Part shown: piece after piece, positions 52,160-64,000 of the stretch | Layout: each line of letters starts with the position of its first letter | Numbering within the stretch: position 1 is the stretch's first letter | NCBI GenBank assembly: GCA_963678705.1 | Contig: OY783222.1 | Span: 1,984,001 to 2,048,000, forward strand | Length of the DNA stretch: 64,000 nucleotides | Origin: Panorpa germanica | Lineage: Eukaryota; Arthropoda; Insecta; Mecoptera; Panorpidae | Direction of reading: 5' to 3' | Translations under genes and position numbers: made by a program | Notes under the pieces: generated by a model | What the model was told of the DNA's origin: nothing | Databases searched by the model: none | Seen by the model: only the letters and a program-made list of their open reading frames with translations

Positions 52160-53436
52160 CAAAATGTATAAAAAACACACATTTTATTTAAAACAAAAAA
52201 TCAATATATAATATTAATAAAACCCATTAATTGAAATTAACAACATCACAATATAAGACGATACACATGGACCCCCATATCAAGCTTAATTATTGGTTAA
52301 TTAAAAACCAAACATTACATTTCCCTATACTTCACTGACAACATCACAAATTTTACATATTTCTTCTACGGGACCACACTATACCTCGCAGGTTTACTTT
52401 CTACTATATAAGTATATTATTTTATTTTTTCAATGTTTTTCACGTTTTCCACACAACGTTTACCGAGTTACAATGCTACACAGGCATATTTTGACACAAG
52501 CTTTTCCTAGGTAAATTTTCGTTATGGTCCGTGCTATATTAACTATACACTGGTATTGGTATTGATTTTCGTTGTAAATATATTTAATGAGGAATACTTA
52601 AGATATAAAGAGAGAATAGTACTTCAACCATATGGGACCAAGTTGTAAAAAGTAACGAGGGTATTCTCTAGGGCAGGCAATTGTTCACACGCAAAGATAC
52701 TATCATCAAACGAGGCCTGGCTAATTGGGTAGAGTGCAGCAGGCAAATTTTATGAAGAGTGGGGGTGAATACATACCCTTAGGGAAAAACATGTTATTGC
52801 TGTTATTATGTTATAAAACTGTGTTGTAATATTGAGGAACATCTTTGTACGCTTACCTAAATGCAACAGAAAGGAATGCCATGTCCTACTACGTGTAATC
52901 TACTATAAAAAGAGTATAAAAACATTTCCAATCATTATTTATAATTGATTTTTACTTCGATAGTTTTTAAAATGAAGTTTAAAGCAAAATATATAAATAA
53001 AAAGGACAATGTGTGACAAATTCGAGCCAGTAGTTGAAATCAACGAGAAGAATTCCGCTGTAGTCTATGCCTTAGGTTCCCTTTAATCAATCAGTGTAGT
53101 TTACAGTGCTGAAAATTACTTTGTTAGGTTTTTACATACAATTCGGTGAATAAAACAAGTAGACAGTTATGGTTTTAGAGTTAAACAGAATCCTTCAGGG
53201 ACTTTAAAATAAATTGTTTAATATTCCAAGATCTTTGTATTTTTTACATAAAGGAAGAAATCAAATATATCAGCAAGAAGTTCTTATGAAAATTGCAAGA
53301 TAACTCTAATGAACAGCTGTAGAAATTTAGCATGAAAAACTAGGAGATAATTGAATATTACTGATCCACTTTTAAATACAAAACGAAAATAATGTATTCA
53401 GAAGCGGCATTAGTGGGTGGCAAGCAAGTAGAGCAA
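52160..53436. other. Upstream of the predicted Slob start, no gene
   Basis: AT-rich; would contain 5' UTR or proximal promoter of the long Slob transcript. No element recognised. Confidence 0.35.
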
Positions 53437-53665
53437 CAATCCAAGCAACAATCCAAGTAGAAAAATTCATTACTATATATGTATTTCAATCTCCCACTAA
53501 AATCACTGCGTATATCTATTAAGGCATTCATGTACCTTAGTTTATCATCATTAATATTTGTCGTCTTTGTGCTTGTTAACTTTTATAAATCATCCAATAT
53601 AAAATGTTATTTCTCGTCAATTATCATCAAAAATACTTACTTACAATTTACAAATTATACAAAGA
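53437..53665 (-). repeat. Repeat family C, copy 2
   Basis: Inverse copy of 38045-38290 (GTACCTTAGTTTATCATCAT, GTCGTCTTTGTGCTTGTTAA). The open frame at 53479-53772 on this segment is a by-product, not a gene. Confidence 0.7.
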
Positions 53666-54057
53666 ACAAGTGCCTCGCAAAGATCTGCGAGGATGTATTA
53701 TTTATTATTATTTATTGTTTATTATTGTTTTATTATTTATCGAAGTTAAATATAAATAATTATGTTATATAGATGCAAACGAAATTAAAAATCTTGTACT
53801 AATATATTAATTTAATAAGTAACGTTATATAAGCTTGTATAAAAAGCTTCACTAAAGCTACAAATCTTATGTTAAGTTATCTTATATAATATTATTTCAA
53901 AAATTGTTATGTAAATTTGAAATAAATGTAACTGTGTTTTGCAGGATACTTATTGTGATTTGTGAATATATAAAAGAACTGCAAGATAATTTAAAAAAAA
54001 TTCGTTGTGATAAACTTAACTTATTTTAAATGTAGGTATAGTATAAGTGTATTGTTA

Positions 54058-54245
54058 TAATGGGACGGACCATATGCGCGTCAATAGAAAACAGTTGAGC
54101 GCGCCGTTGTCCGCCACCAGTATGAGCCACGGCCGCGAGCCGCAAGCTACGGAGTACGTAGAACGTAGGCTGTAGGCTCCGATACGGAACGAGCTTTCTC
54201 TTTACTGGTTGCAGCCCACACACGTACATACATATGATGACGTCA
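54058..54245 (-). promoter_or_regulatory. GC-rich island with a perfect CRE, candidate Slob promoter
   Basis: About 190 bp of clearly raised G+C (GAGCGCGCCGTTGTCCGCCA, CACGGCCGCGAGCCGCAAGC) in otherwise AT-rich DNA, bordered by the palindromic cAMP-response element TGACGTCA at 54238-54245. It lies about 1.9 kb upstream of the predicted minus-strand Slob start. The promoter role is inference. Confidence 0.4.
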
Positions 54246-54616
54246 TAAGCTTATATGCAAGTGGGGAGCTTTTGCGTAAAAGCTCTGATTCTTTTGCATA
54301 CGTATTACAAAAGTAAGTCGACTGGAAAATTATGTTTTACGAACAAAGAATTTCTTGTTATATTTTTTATTGAGCTGGAAAACTTTGTAGAGCTTTTTGT
54401 TTTTAAAAGTTGATATTGAAGATAAAGCTTTAATACAAAAAAAATATTCTATGTTTTATGGATATGTCTATATATTAAAGTTATTTTAACTTATATGCTA
54501 AACCACGTTTTTGAATTAAGCTCCTATATATTTATTTAAGCTTTTTAATAATTCATTTGTGCAACGATCTTTAATATTTTGCATACATTTTTAATATCAG
54601 ACAGCGGTGTAAGTGT

Positions 54617-55322
54617 GGGGGGGGGGGGGGTATATTAAGAGTTCAACTTTTTTTTATTTCATTTTTTTTTATTTATTTATATTATTGTTAATACAATACA
54701 TATTAACTTTATTGTGTAAAAATTTGAAATCGATTGGAGTAAAACTGTCGGAGATATAGAGTTTTAAGTCTTCACCTCTCTGGTCTGCTTTTTAAAACGC
54801 GTTTTTTTCTCACATAGCTTTTTCAGAGTCGGTGCCCTCTCTAGTTTAAAATCTACTGGACCGATTCTTTTGAAATTTTGCACAATCTTTCTTTACATAA
54901 ATACCGAGGTAACGCTGTCGAGTTTTTTTTAATTTTTTAATTTTAACATATTTTAAAATAACAAAGTTACTGATTTCTTTCATAAAAAATCGGTATTTTG
55001 ACTTTTAAGTACTGTAAAAAATTGAAAAATTAATAACAATAGAAAAATTCGAAATCATTACCTGCAAAAACTTATCAACTAATGAAATCCTTTTGGTTTT
55101 TCGATTTCAGAGAATCCAGTGATGAGTTATGAGTGGCACCGCAATGTTACTTTTTTTTGTGACGTCTGCGAAGATTGGCTGTCAATTCCTCATTTCTTGA
55201 TATTTATTTATGAAAATGTTACAATGGATTTTTCAAATGTCATTTTATCATGTAGTATTTATAGAAATAATTATATATTAACTGTGTCGTCAAAAAACAT
55301 TATCGAAAATATGCTTTATTAA
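54617..55322 (-). repeat. Repeat family A, longest copy
   Basis: It begins with a 14-G run (54617-54630) and contains all blocks seen in other copies: GTCGGAGATATAGAGTTTTA, the ACCGATTCTTTTGAAATTTT block, GATGAGTTATGAGTGGCACC and AACATTATCGAAAATATGCT. At about 700 bp it is the best reference copy in the window. Confidence 0.8.
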
Positions 55323-56814
55323 GCATTGATTTCAGGCAAAATTAAGTCCTTTTTGTATTAAATATTACTTTGCTTCGTTTAAGTACAATTTTACATATGA
55401 TATCTATGTGTTGTAGTTACCAGGTACTTTCTGTAGCTTGACCCACACCCTATAATACTCCTTGGTTACCCCTCCCTTTCCCCCTACACCATACCTTTCC
55501 CTTTGATGGCTGTAGCATTAATTTATTATATGCAACCATGGAACTACAAGTTCATACTTACAGAATACTCGGTAGCACAACCTAGCGATGGCGGGGGATT
55601 TGGATTGGATTTCAAACAAACAAACTTTTAGCGCCGGGAAAGCTACAACAACAACGTGTTATGGCATCGTTATTTTCTTTCCACACGCTTTTAGCCGGTT
55701 GTTTATTAAAGAAGCTTACGATAGTAAATCAACAACCAAAGAGAGAAGCAACAAAGTTTTAACATTCCTGAATGTAATTAAAAATATGTAACTCATATTT
55801 TGTAATTTATTGTTGACTATATTTTGTGAATATTTATGTGTAATATATAGAAAGTGACGGGCGGGAATTCCCGGGAAGTCACATTGATTTTTAGTTGTAG
55901 TTTCCCGAGAGATGTGCAAATATTTTTATTAAGAAAAAGTAAATTACATCTATGAAGGTTTAAAACGTTTAGATGGTTCCTATATTATGTAAGACGCATG
56001 CAATTAAGGCCCAAAACTTACTGACAATAATACATTTTCGTTATTTATTGTTCTTTTGTGCTGGTAAAACTGGAAAAGTTGTGTCTTTTATTTACTTTCC
56101 CATTCATTTCACTTCAAACTTAGCCACAGCAAGTGTGGCAGGATTTACCTAGTATTAAATAAAATATGCAGTCAACCTCAGGAATGGTAATTAATTTATA
56201 AATTACAGAATTTTATGATATTTGTGATCACCCTGTGATAAATAACCCTGTAATCTGATATGGAACATAGTTTATAGATATAACTTATATTTTACGTGTC
56301 TATACTCAGGTCGTAACGTGAGGTATCGTGTTCCGATACCGATTATTGGTTTAAATATATATAAACTTTGATTTATTATCTACTCCAAAATTGATTTGAA
56401 ACTAAAATACATGAAATGTTCTAACGTTCTAGCGTTTCATTGCTTGAAAAGAAAAGCCCAGTGGAAAAATAATCACGAATTTAATTTAAATTTATTATGT
56501 GAAATGTCAAGTCTAAATGCTTGAAATGTGGGTTAGGTATACGTCCCATATTGAATGTCCCACCCGAAAGATACGGGAAAAATTTTTGGGGGCGGTACTT
56601 TTCAGAAAATTAATATAAAACAAATTTATATTAGATAGAATGAAATCTGTGGGTGGAGCAGTGAAAGTATAAGCTTGCTAGTTTGCTACAAGCTAATTCC
56701 AATGTTAATTTCTATCTGTCACTTAGAAAAGTAACGTAGTATGCAAGATTCAATTTGCGAGCGTGCTGCTAGCGTTACATTTTGACCAGGATACGTATAA
56801 ACCTATTAAAAATA
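55323..56814. other. Gene-free stretch
   Basis: The open frame at 55588-55791 has no recognisable domain. CCCACCCGAAAGAT near 56570 has an inverted partner (ATTCTTTCGGGTGGTGAG) near 57992, so the pogo element below may be nested in an older transposon. Confidence 0.4.
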
Positions 56815-57715
56815 CAGTAGGGCCTCGGTAATCCGGACTCTCGCTTGTTCGGTGATCGCTGTAATCCGGCCGGGCAATGGGATTCGCGGGGGAGGCCCGG
56901 CGGCGTGTAGGTGCGGGGGCTGTCATGAGCCAATGCGCCGTCAGTCTTTTGTTTATCGCCTTTCGTGTAATACGTAGTGTCAATTAAGTGCGCTCGCTAA
57001 CATCATGGCGCCGCCACGTAAACATTCGACATTAACAATAAAAGACAAATTACGGATTATAGAAATGTTAGATAAGGGTGACAGCTACCCTGTCATTGCT
57101 CGGAAGTTTGGTATAGGCAGGTCAACTGTAGGCGACATAAAGAAAAACAAAGACAAACTCTTGAAGTTTGTTAGCCTAACAGAAGCTCAAGAATGGGCTG
57201 CTGGTGGTGCCGAAAGCGAGTTACAAAGATATGAAGTGTTAACTGATGAGGAGATTGTGCGAGCGGCTATGTGTGAGGACGATGAGGAAGATGAGGACAA
57301 TAGCGTTGAAATTCTAAAAATCACAAAAGTTGGTAATTCAGAGGCAGTAGGAGCTTTAAACACTGCTTTAAAATGGGCTGAAGATAACGAATTAGATAGC
57401 CACGAAGTTATGTTTCTCCGTCGACTTAGAGACCGGGCTTTCGAAATGAAGTGCGAAAATTATAAACAGAAGAGTATTACAGACTTTTTCAAGAAGAATT
57501 AACTAATGTTTTATTTTAACTTACTGATTTCCTTACATAGTTGTAATTTTGAACATGTACATTTTGTCTATATGCTATAATTTAAAAATTGATTAAAGAA
57601 ACTAAGGTTAAACATGTGTTTTATTAACATTTAATATGGCATACTATAATCCGGACGCCTCGATAATCCGGAAAGGGTCTTGTTTTTGTCTCTCCGGATT
57701 AACGAGGCCCTACTG
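56815..57715 (+). mobile_element. Internally deleted pogo/Tigger-like transposon
   Basis: The left end CAGTAGGGCCTCGGTAATCC and the right end (in reverse) CAGTAGGGCCTCGTTAATCC are inverted repeats, flanked by TA on both sides (56813-56814 and 57716-57717), the pogo/Tc1-mariner target duplication. The 901-bp element carries one intact gene, described separately. Confidence 0.9.
57005..57502 (+). CDS. Tigger-like transposase lacking the catalytic core
   Basis: 165 aa, uninterrupted, inside the pogo-like element. Residues about 1-55 are a CENP-B/psq-type helix-turn-helix (KHSTLTIKDKLRIIEML ... VIARKFGIGRSTVGDI), the DNA-binding head of Tigger/pogo transposases. Residues about 85-165 are the acidic C-terminal tail (EEIVRAAMCEDDEEDEDN; EAVGALNTALKWAEDNE). 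The DDE domain, normally about 250-300 residues between them, is missing without a frameshift. The product could bind the element ends but not cut. The ATG is in good context (ATCATGG). Confidence 0.85.
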   Translation: MAPPRKHSTLTIKDKLRIIEMLDKGDSYPVIARKFGIGRSTVGDIKKNKDKLLKFVSLTEAQEWAAGGAESELQRYEVLTDEEIVRAAMCEDDEEDEDNSVEILKITKVGNSEAVGALNTALKWAEDNELDSHEVMFLRRLRDRAFEMKCENYKQKSITDFFKKN

Positions 57716-57717
57716 TA

Positions 57718-58288
57718 ATAAGTAATCAAGAAAATGCATCATCGAATCATCCCTTTAATTTATGGGGTGGAAGCCATACCTATTTAGCTTCCATCTTGAA
57801 GATATGTGTTATAATCAGTCTTTTTTGTTTATCTTAAAAACCATAACTCTTTTTGGTAGATAATGGTATTATCTACAACTTTTCCTAATGACGTTTTATT
57901 GTAGCTATTACAGATCTCCTACTATGTTGCTAGTTTTTGTGGTGTACTATCCAATTTACTTTTTTCTTTTCTATTTCAGTTGTAATGTATAATTCTTTCG
58001 GGTGGTGAGCTATTCCAACTACGTATGCAATACCTAGAGGTCTATGAAAGTACTCATACGAGTATAAACGTGTTTATGCTATGGATATGTATATGAGGTC
58101 ATTTATATTATTAGCACAAACGTATATGATGATGACCAAGCGATTGGGGGCTTAAAAGTGGATGGGCAGCATGTACTAAAAATAGAGATAATGAAAATAA
58201 AGTCATTTAAAATTCAGATTTATTTAAATTAAGCAAATATGAGGAAAGAGGGGAAGGAGTTAGAGAAATACAGGGATTTTCAACTGAT
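57718..58288. other. Gene-free stretch
   Basis: No gene. Contains the possible outer TIR partner near 57992 mentioned above. Confidence 0.35.
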
Positions 58289-58519
58289 CCCAGTAAACAA
58301 TTTGGTGAAGTGTTCTGTTTCTATCACTATTGCACTTCAATTATAGTTCGCATCAACTTTATATTTATTTGTATTTCGACAGGTGCAGTGGTTTTGCCAT
58401 TTGTAGCCGATAAAATAGACATTTCATATGAACGACTGTGAGAAACTGAACTCTTTCATGACGAAATATCATACGCATCTTCAATATGATGGCAAAGTGA
58501 CTCCAAAAAGTTTACTGGG
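58289..58519. mobile_element. CCCAGTAAAC MITE, copy 2
   Basis: CCCAGTAAACAATTTGG and, in reverse, CCCAGTAAACTTTTTGG bound 231 bp. It is collinear with 45310-45545, including TATAGTTCGCATCAACTTTA and the 19-codon frame after CGACAG (GAVVLPFVADKIDISYERL). Confidence 0.75.
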
Positions 58520-60994
58520 ATATTTTTAAAGCACCTCCATCAATCAGTTGTAGTTACGCAAAATGGCGGCAATTTAAACCTTGTAAATAAATAATTATGG
58601 GTCAATTACGTCAACAGCGCCTCTGGTGTTCATTAAATTAACAATTCAGCTATTTAACACGATACACTAATGGGTATTTTAGCTTCTAAATTCTTATTTA
58701 TAACCTCACATATTTTCGTATTATGTCACCGCCCTATTACCAACCCTTACCTTATATAACAATGATTAATTGCACATTCAAATAATAAACAAGGTGGTTG
58801 GTAATAAGGGTGGTTCTATAATCAGTTGTTACGTAATCAACAAAACATAATTAATTCAATTAACCCAAGTGTTTTTGTTATTTACATTTTATCCTTATTG
58901 ATGATATTTAACTGATTGTAAACATGCTATCCCTAACCTTACTTTTTATCATGATATAATCAAACAAGCAGAACACGTAATACTGATATGGTTTTCGATA
59001 AATTTATCATGTCTTTTTATTGTTGGGGCTTAGTTTTAAGCTTTATAATAATTCTCTTTGGTCCTTTCAGCCCACGCACATTTAGTTTGCGCTCAAGTTA
59101 AACTGAGCCCGTGGTCTGTGCGACTCCTTCAATGTCCTGCCTTTGTGGCCGTTGTATATAAACAGTTTCATATAATAAATTCATGCTATGGCTATAGTAC
59201 ATAGCCCGTCGCCCATATGCCACTGATGCGAGAACAAAAGTACACTCAATTGTAGTGTAGCAATATTTTGAACGTGTACACTTTGCTACTATTAATTTCG
59301 TCACTTTTTTTGTCTGCTAAAGATGTACAACTACTAAAACGACAATATCATTGCTGAAATACTATTGTCCATCCACTACTGCGAACTTCTTTGGTATAAA
59401 CTGTCCTATACTGACATATGGACCAGCAGGATTCGATTTTGCAAGACAATAACATGCAAGAAAATGACGGAATTGATTAAGCCGCTGTGTTGAAGTATAC
59501 GATACTGAATAGTGGAAGTATTTCTATAAATTATCTTAAAAATAATATTAAATACGAATACTTTAAGACCATTTACTTCAACTTAAGAAACCAACCCATT
59601 ATTATTAACTGTAAATGACAAATTAATAGCGCTAGCTATAAAACATTTTAGTTCATACTCTTCTTTATAGATGGACGGTGAAGATGAATGGTATCTCCAC
59701 ACATCTCCTAATTCCTTTTTAATTCTTTTTAGTATCTAGAAGGTTTAATTTATTGAGTGTACGACTCATTTGAAATGAATTTTGATTAATAATCACTTTT
59801 TAATTATACAAAACGTGTGCCAAAACAAATACACAAAATACAAAACGTAATATTTTTATTGTGGGCATAATCTTTATATCATACAATTTGAATTTCTTTT
59901 CAGTATAGATTGAACAAATATGTGTTCTGATTGCATTATTTATTATCAAAATAATCAATAGTTTTAAGTTTAGATACAGTTCTTATTCAAGATTCAAACC
60001 TTACCACGCGAACGTTTTTACCAACGTTAATATGTTGTTACCTGTTCGCGTAGAAGTTTTGTATACAGCCACAGATGTCACTGCATGTATGCTGTAAGTC
60101 AAAACTTATAAATAATAATTTTCTTAAAGAAACTTTATTTAAAATTGGCAAAGTTTATTTATTATAGTTAAGTGTCTAGAGATTTTACTTTTAATAAAAG
60201 AAAGTACTTGACATTTTTAATATTGTTGTGTGAATGAAAATGTTAAAAACTTTATTAAACAATAGTAAGAACGTTTTTGTTTCACACTAAAACTGTTACC
60301 GAAAACTTAGGTTAGAATGTGATATGATTCTGAGGGACTATAAAGAAATTATGCTATCAGAAATTATTAATAGTGTCACTTTGGACCTTCCTTTAATTAG
60401 ATTCGTTTAGCAAACTAAAAGAAACAAATATAATTGTGTAACAAAACTGTGCCAAATTCGTCTGACATTTGTTTTACATCTTAACAGTGATCAAAGTTTA
60501 AATTCAGTGTATTGTTTATCAGAAAGAGAAATAAAATAGCTTGTGATAATATAAACTAAAGACCGCAGTACAAGTGACTTTATGTGTATACGTTATGTGC
60601 AAACTTATAAGTAGACAACAAAAAGAACCACACAATAGCGGTACCTGTGCATATCAAAGCATTTCGGTAAGTACTCATACTTTTTATTTGAGCATGTATA
60701 CTTCTGAAACAAAATTCACGGAAGTGACCGCTAGCCCATACAACGCAGCAACACAATGTGATTTTGAACCTCTTATTCTATTTACTTAAAGTCAAACACT
60801 TTTTGTTAATCCTAGCTTTCAACTTTTCAACGTTTGGTTGTACATTTAATATAAACCTCATAAGTATACTTAAAACATATTTAAATTGAAACCCACAATT
60901 TCATAAATCCCTCCTTTTTTAAACATATATATTTTAGTAGAGAAGATCGACGGAGTCTTATATCGGGATGTCAAAACAATCGAGGTTAACATCG
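58520..60994. other. Gene-free stretch
   Basis: Short open frames (59098-59304 minus, 60574-60789 plus) show no domain or splice support. Nothing else recognised. Confidence 0.4.
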
Positions 60995-61402
60995 ATATTT
61001 TTTATGTTTCTTGGAATCATATTTTCGATAATGTTTTTTGACGACACAATTAATATATAATTTTTTCTATAATTACTACATGATAAAATAACATTTAAAA
61101 AATACTTTGTAAAATTTTCATAAATAAATATCAAGAAATAGGGCATTGACAACGAATCTCCGCAGACGTCACCAAAAAAGTAACATTGCGGTGCCACTCA
61201 TAACTCATCACTGGATTTACTGAAATCGATTTTGAGCTAGAGAGGGCACCGACTCTGAAGAAGCTATGTGTGAGAAACCGCATTTAAAAGTTTCAAAGTA
61301 ACACGAGAGGTGAAGACTTAAAACTCTATATCTCCGACAGTTTTTCTCCAATCGACTTCAAATTTTTACACAATAAACTTAATATGTTGTACAATAATCG
61401 TC
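60995..61402 (+). repeat. Repeat family A, internally deleted copy
   Basis: Same orientation as copy 1. It runs from the ATTTTCGATAATGTTTTTTG block through GGTGCCACTCATAACTCATC to CTATATCTCCGACAGTTTTT and AATATGTTGTACAATAATCG. The poly-A/T middle present in other copies is missing after the ACTGAAATCGATTTTGAGCT junction. Confidence 0.8.
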
Positions 61403-62607
61403 GTCCAATTATCCAATGGAAACTTGTCAAGAAAATATCACGAGAAAAAAAGTGTTTTTTACCAGGACAATGCATTGCAGTATACATCAGTTTCGCGATA
61501 ACCAAAATTAAAAAAATAAGGTTTTAAGGTTAAAAACTAAAAATGTGTAAAATTGGAAAATTTCGATATGTAAATAAATGAATGCCATCGATGTTTTTAT
61601 TCGTTTCCTACCCCTACAGTACTCCCATGCATGGTATATAAGAAAGAATGAAAGATGGAAGGGTTGTGGGTTGAAAAATAGGAGCATCTAGAGTCCGCGC
61701 GAGGGGGTGATGGCAAAGGGTAGGTGAGTACTTGGGTGGTGTAAGATACAGGGTTGATGGTCTGAGACGTGTATGAAGGACAAGGGGTTTCCGGAGTAAA
61801 GAGGGTAGACGTAAATTAAAGACGATGCGAGAAACTCATCAATAAAGAGTATAAAGAGTATACCATCCCCCCTCTAACACCCCAACCCCTCCAACTCTTA
61901 CCGCCCTTCATACGTAGTCCATAGCGTACATTCATTTTTTAAATTTTAAAATAAAAAAATATATTTATTTTTGTTTTTGTGTTTTATTTATTTTATTGTT
62001 GGATGGTGGTAGTGGTTTTTGATTGTTGAATTTTCTTTTTAGTGGAAGTTTTAAATAATAGAAATATTGGAGAGTTGTGTACATAGTTTAAGAATGAATG
62101 TACGTGTATTATGATGTTGTGCAAGTTGAAAATGATTTGGAGAACGAGGTGTTTTGTATTGTCTTATCTACAATGGGCAATGCATTGTTTAGGATTTCAT
62201 ACAAAGAACTGTGAATATACCAAAAATAAATTGTTATTAATCTCTCTGGTAGGTTTTATTTAATGTATTAATTAAATAATTTAACGAAGAAAATTATAAA
62301 CTAGCATCTAAATAAGTCATAAGCCAATTAAACATATCTATCTGCTATATAAATGTGACGTATAACATAATTTGTACTTACTAATAGCGCTTTCTTTTTA
62401 AAATGACTGCTGAACTTTTGCGTGCAAAAAGAAAAAAATTCTGCACTTTAAATGTTAACGTATTCTATTGGAAAAAGTGTCGCCCTGTGTTAGTGAAATA
62501 GTACCTTTCTTGATACTCAATTTTTTAATAATCCTGCTAAACACTGTTACATGTTTTTACGGTTTAGCTTCCGTAATAAAGGTTATCTCTTACGTAAATG
62601 ATTTTAC
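61403..62607. other. Gene-free stretch
   Basis: Contains a purine-rich segment (about 61640-61860) and a C-rich segment (CCATCCCCCCTCTAACACCC, about 61863). No gene. Confidence 0.4.
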
Positions 62608-62998
62608 TTAAGGTGAAACGATACTTGGCCATTTTTTCTAGCGAATAATAGATGGCGATACTATACAGCAGGTTAAATATTATCAAAAAAACCATGTTTT
62701 TTTATGTTTAAATTGTTTTATATAAGTAACTATAAACGCGAATCAAAATCTAAAGCTGCAATTAGTTAGATGAATAACGTATCTACATTTTAAGCTTTCT
62801 TCTACTGCCTTTTAGTGAGTTGGAACCGCAAAAATTAATTTTGAAAATGAATATTGCTATATTTTCTAGTTAAATTCCAATTTTTATATGACTGGTAACA
62901 TTTGTAAGGGTTTAATTTAATATAAATTTTATAACCTTTATTTATGACCTTTATATTATTTATTTATTAACCTTTGGCCAAGTATCGTTTCACCTTAA
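62608..62998. mobile_element. TTAA-bounded element (family D), copy 3
   Basis: The terminal sequences TTAAGGTGAAACGATACTTG and (in reverse) TTAAGGTGAAACGATACTTG are identical over 20 bp and include TTAA. The left arm also keeps GGCGATACTATACAGCAGGT; the right arm is shortened. The core TTCTACTGCCTTTTAGTGAG block is inverted relative to the copy at 1806-2032. Confidence 0.8.
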
Positions 62999-63188
62999 TA
63001 AACGACGTTTACAGATCTATTTTACTGCTTTTAAAAAAATAAATCGAACCTTTTATAAGTTAGCATATTCATAAAACTCTGTACGAACACCTTTTCAAGA
63101 ATTAAAGTTTTTAGAAGAGCTATAAAATATTATAATTAAGACAGTTATTTGAAAAGTTCTAATTCTCAAATAGAGATGACTCTAATAT

Positions 63189-63440
63189 ACCAGGGCCTTA
63201 CAAATATAAACCGGAATTTTGTTATTTTTGCGGGTTGTGATAAACTGGGAAATCAAAGCCACAAGCGCGAAATTTTGGAGCAACAAACGATGCTGGCAAC
63301 CGATTCCATGCCATATGTTTGGTCCACTGAATGCAGTATTAGAAGTGCAAAAATTTGAAGATGAAGTTGCGGTGCAACTGGCTACTGGGCAGCCATCTTC
63401 TTTTTACTATGAAGGGATCAAAAGGCTTTCTATCCGATGA
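63189..63440 (+). pseudogene. Possible mariner-type remnant
   Basis: CCAGGGCCTTACAAATATAA resembles a mariner-like terminal sequence. Downstream a frame reads KFEDEVAVQLATGQPSSFYY then EGIKRLSIR before a stop, similar in pattern to the transposase C-terminus (FF..GI..LP.RW). The frame upstream is not recognisable. It is probably an internally deleted, dead copy. Weakly supported. Confidence 0.35.
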
Positions 63441-64000
63441 AGAAAATGTATTTTTGCTTAAGAAAACTATGTAGAAGAATAATCCGCTTATAGTTTAATA
63501 AATCGTATCCAAATATTTCAGTTTAATAGCATTTTAATAGCTAGTTTAGAAAGATCTAAATTCAACAGTGAAATATTAGATGTGATTAAAACTTTTCCTG
63601 TTAATAGTAAATTTTTGTTAAGTGATTCAAAATTAAATTTAAATATTTAGAAATGTGTTAAATAGAATTATAAAATGTAAAATATGTATAAAAAATGTTA
63701 GATAGTGGCTATGACGTATAAATCTAAGCATTGTCTTGAATAAATCCTGTGGACACTGTTGGAAATCTGCTGGACAATAGTAAATTTTGTAGAGATCAAC
63801 TTTATAGAAAGAGTAAATTTTCCAGAGAGCCGTAAATAAGGAAATAGACTGCTAAATACAATTGTTAAGTGATATAAAATGAAAAAAACAATAAATATTA
63901 ATTAGACTTGTAACAGCGAGTGTACATTCAGCCAGCAAATATAATACACATCATATAAGAAACAGCTCCACCCTTTTTTACATGTATAAATATATTTTCC

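Noticed and set aside
56750..56983. Minus-strand frame of 77 aa
   Set aside because: It lies across the left TIR and untranslated part of the pogo-like element, with no recognisable domain.

Overview
The window is insect nuclear DNA. It is AT-rich, its genes have short GT-AG introns, and it carries many short inverted-repeat transposons, degraded non-LTR retrotransposon ends and mariner/pogo-type remnants. Hymenoptera is my best guess. It rests mainly on the retrotransposon fragments at 5.0-6.9 kb, whose 'RLRLGKEERG...RYW...CRVCG' style C-termini are familiar from ant and wasp genomes. That taxonomic call is inference with modest confidence.

Layout. 1-11.6 kb is gene-free and repeat-rich (a SINE, non-LTR fragments, a Harbinger-like MITE and several other MITEs). 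11.6-35.7 kb is the gene-dense part: two tandem intronless genes related to cytochrome b5 reductase 4 (minus strand); ALADIN/AAAS nucleoporin (plus, 7 exons, 480 aa); a ZAD-C2H2 zinc-finger protein (plus, 2 exons, 424 aa); NOM1, a nucleolar MIF4G/MA3 ribosome-biogenesis protein (plus, 14 exons, 951 aa); NDUFS1, the 75-kDa complex I subunit (minus, 12 exons, 732 aa); and a Slowpoke-binding-protein (Slob)-like pseudokinase (minus, core exons 30.9-35.7 kb). For the multi-exon genes I assembled exon chains by hand from splice sites and reading-frame continuity; each chain closes in frame from start to stop.

35.7-64 kb is dominated by transposons. Two small minus-strand exons at 47.6 and 52.1 kb appear to encode a transmembrane N-terminus for Slob. 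If so, the Slob gene spans about 21 kb, and its 11.9-kb intron contains, on the opposite strand, a tandem cluster of small secreted-peptide-like genes (41.2-45.1 kb; two intact copies and one decayed). Each intact copy has two possible C-termini: a GRK-E ending that looks like an amidation/processing site, or a spliced longer tail.

The remaining sequence holds at least ten distinguishable repeat families. Several are bounded by TTAA, TA or TAA target-site-like duplications, and some are nested in introns of the genes above. The genes are mostly unrelated housekeeping functions (nuclear pore, ribosome biogenesis, respiration) plus one neuronal channel regulator; I see no pathway cluster. I found no rRNA, tRNA or CRISPR features.
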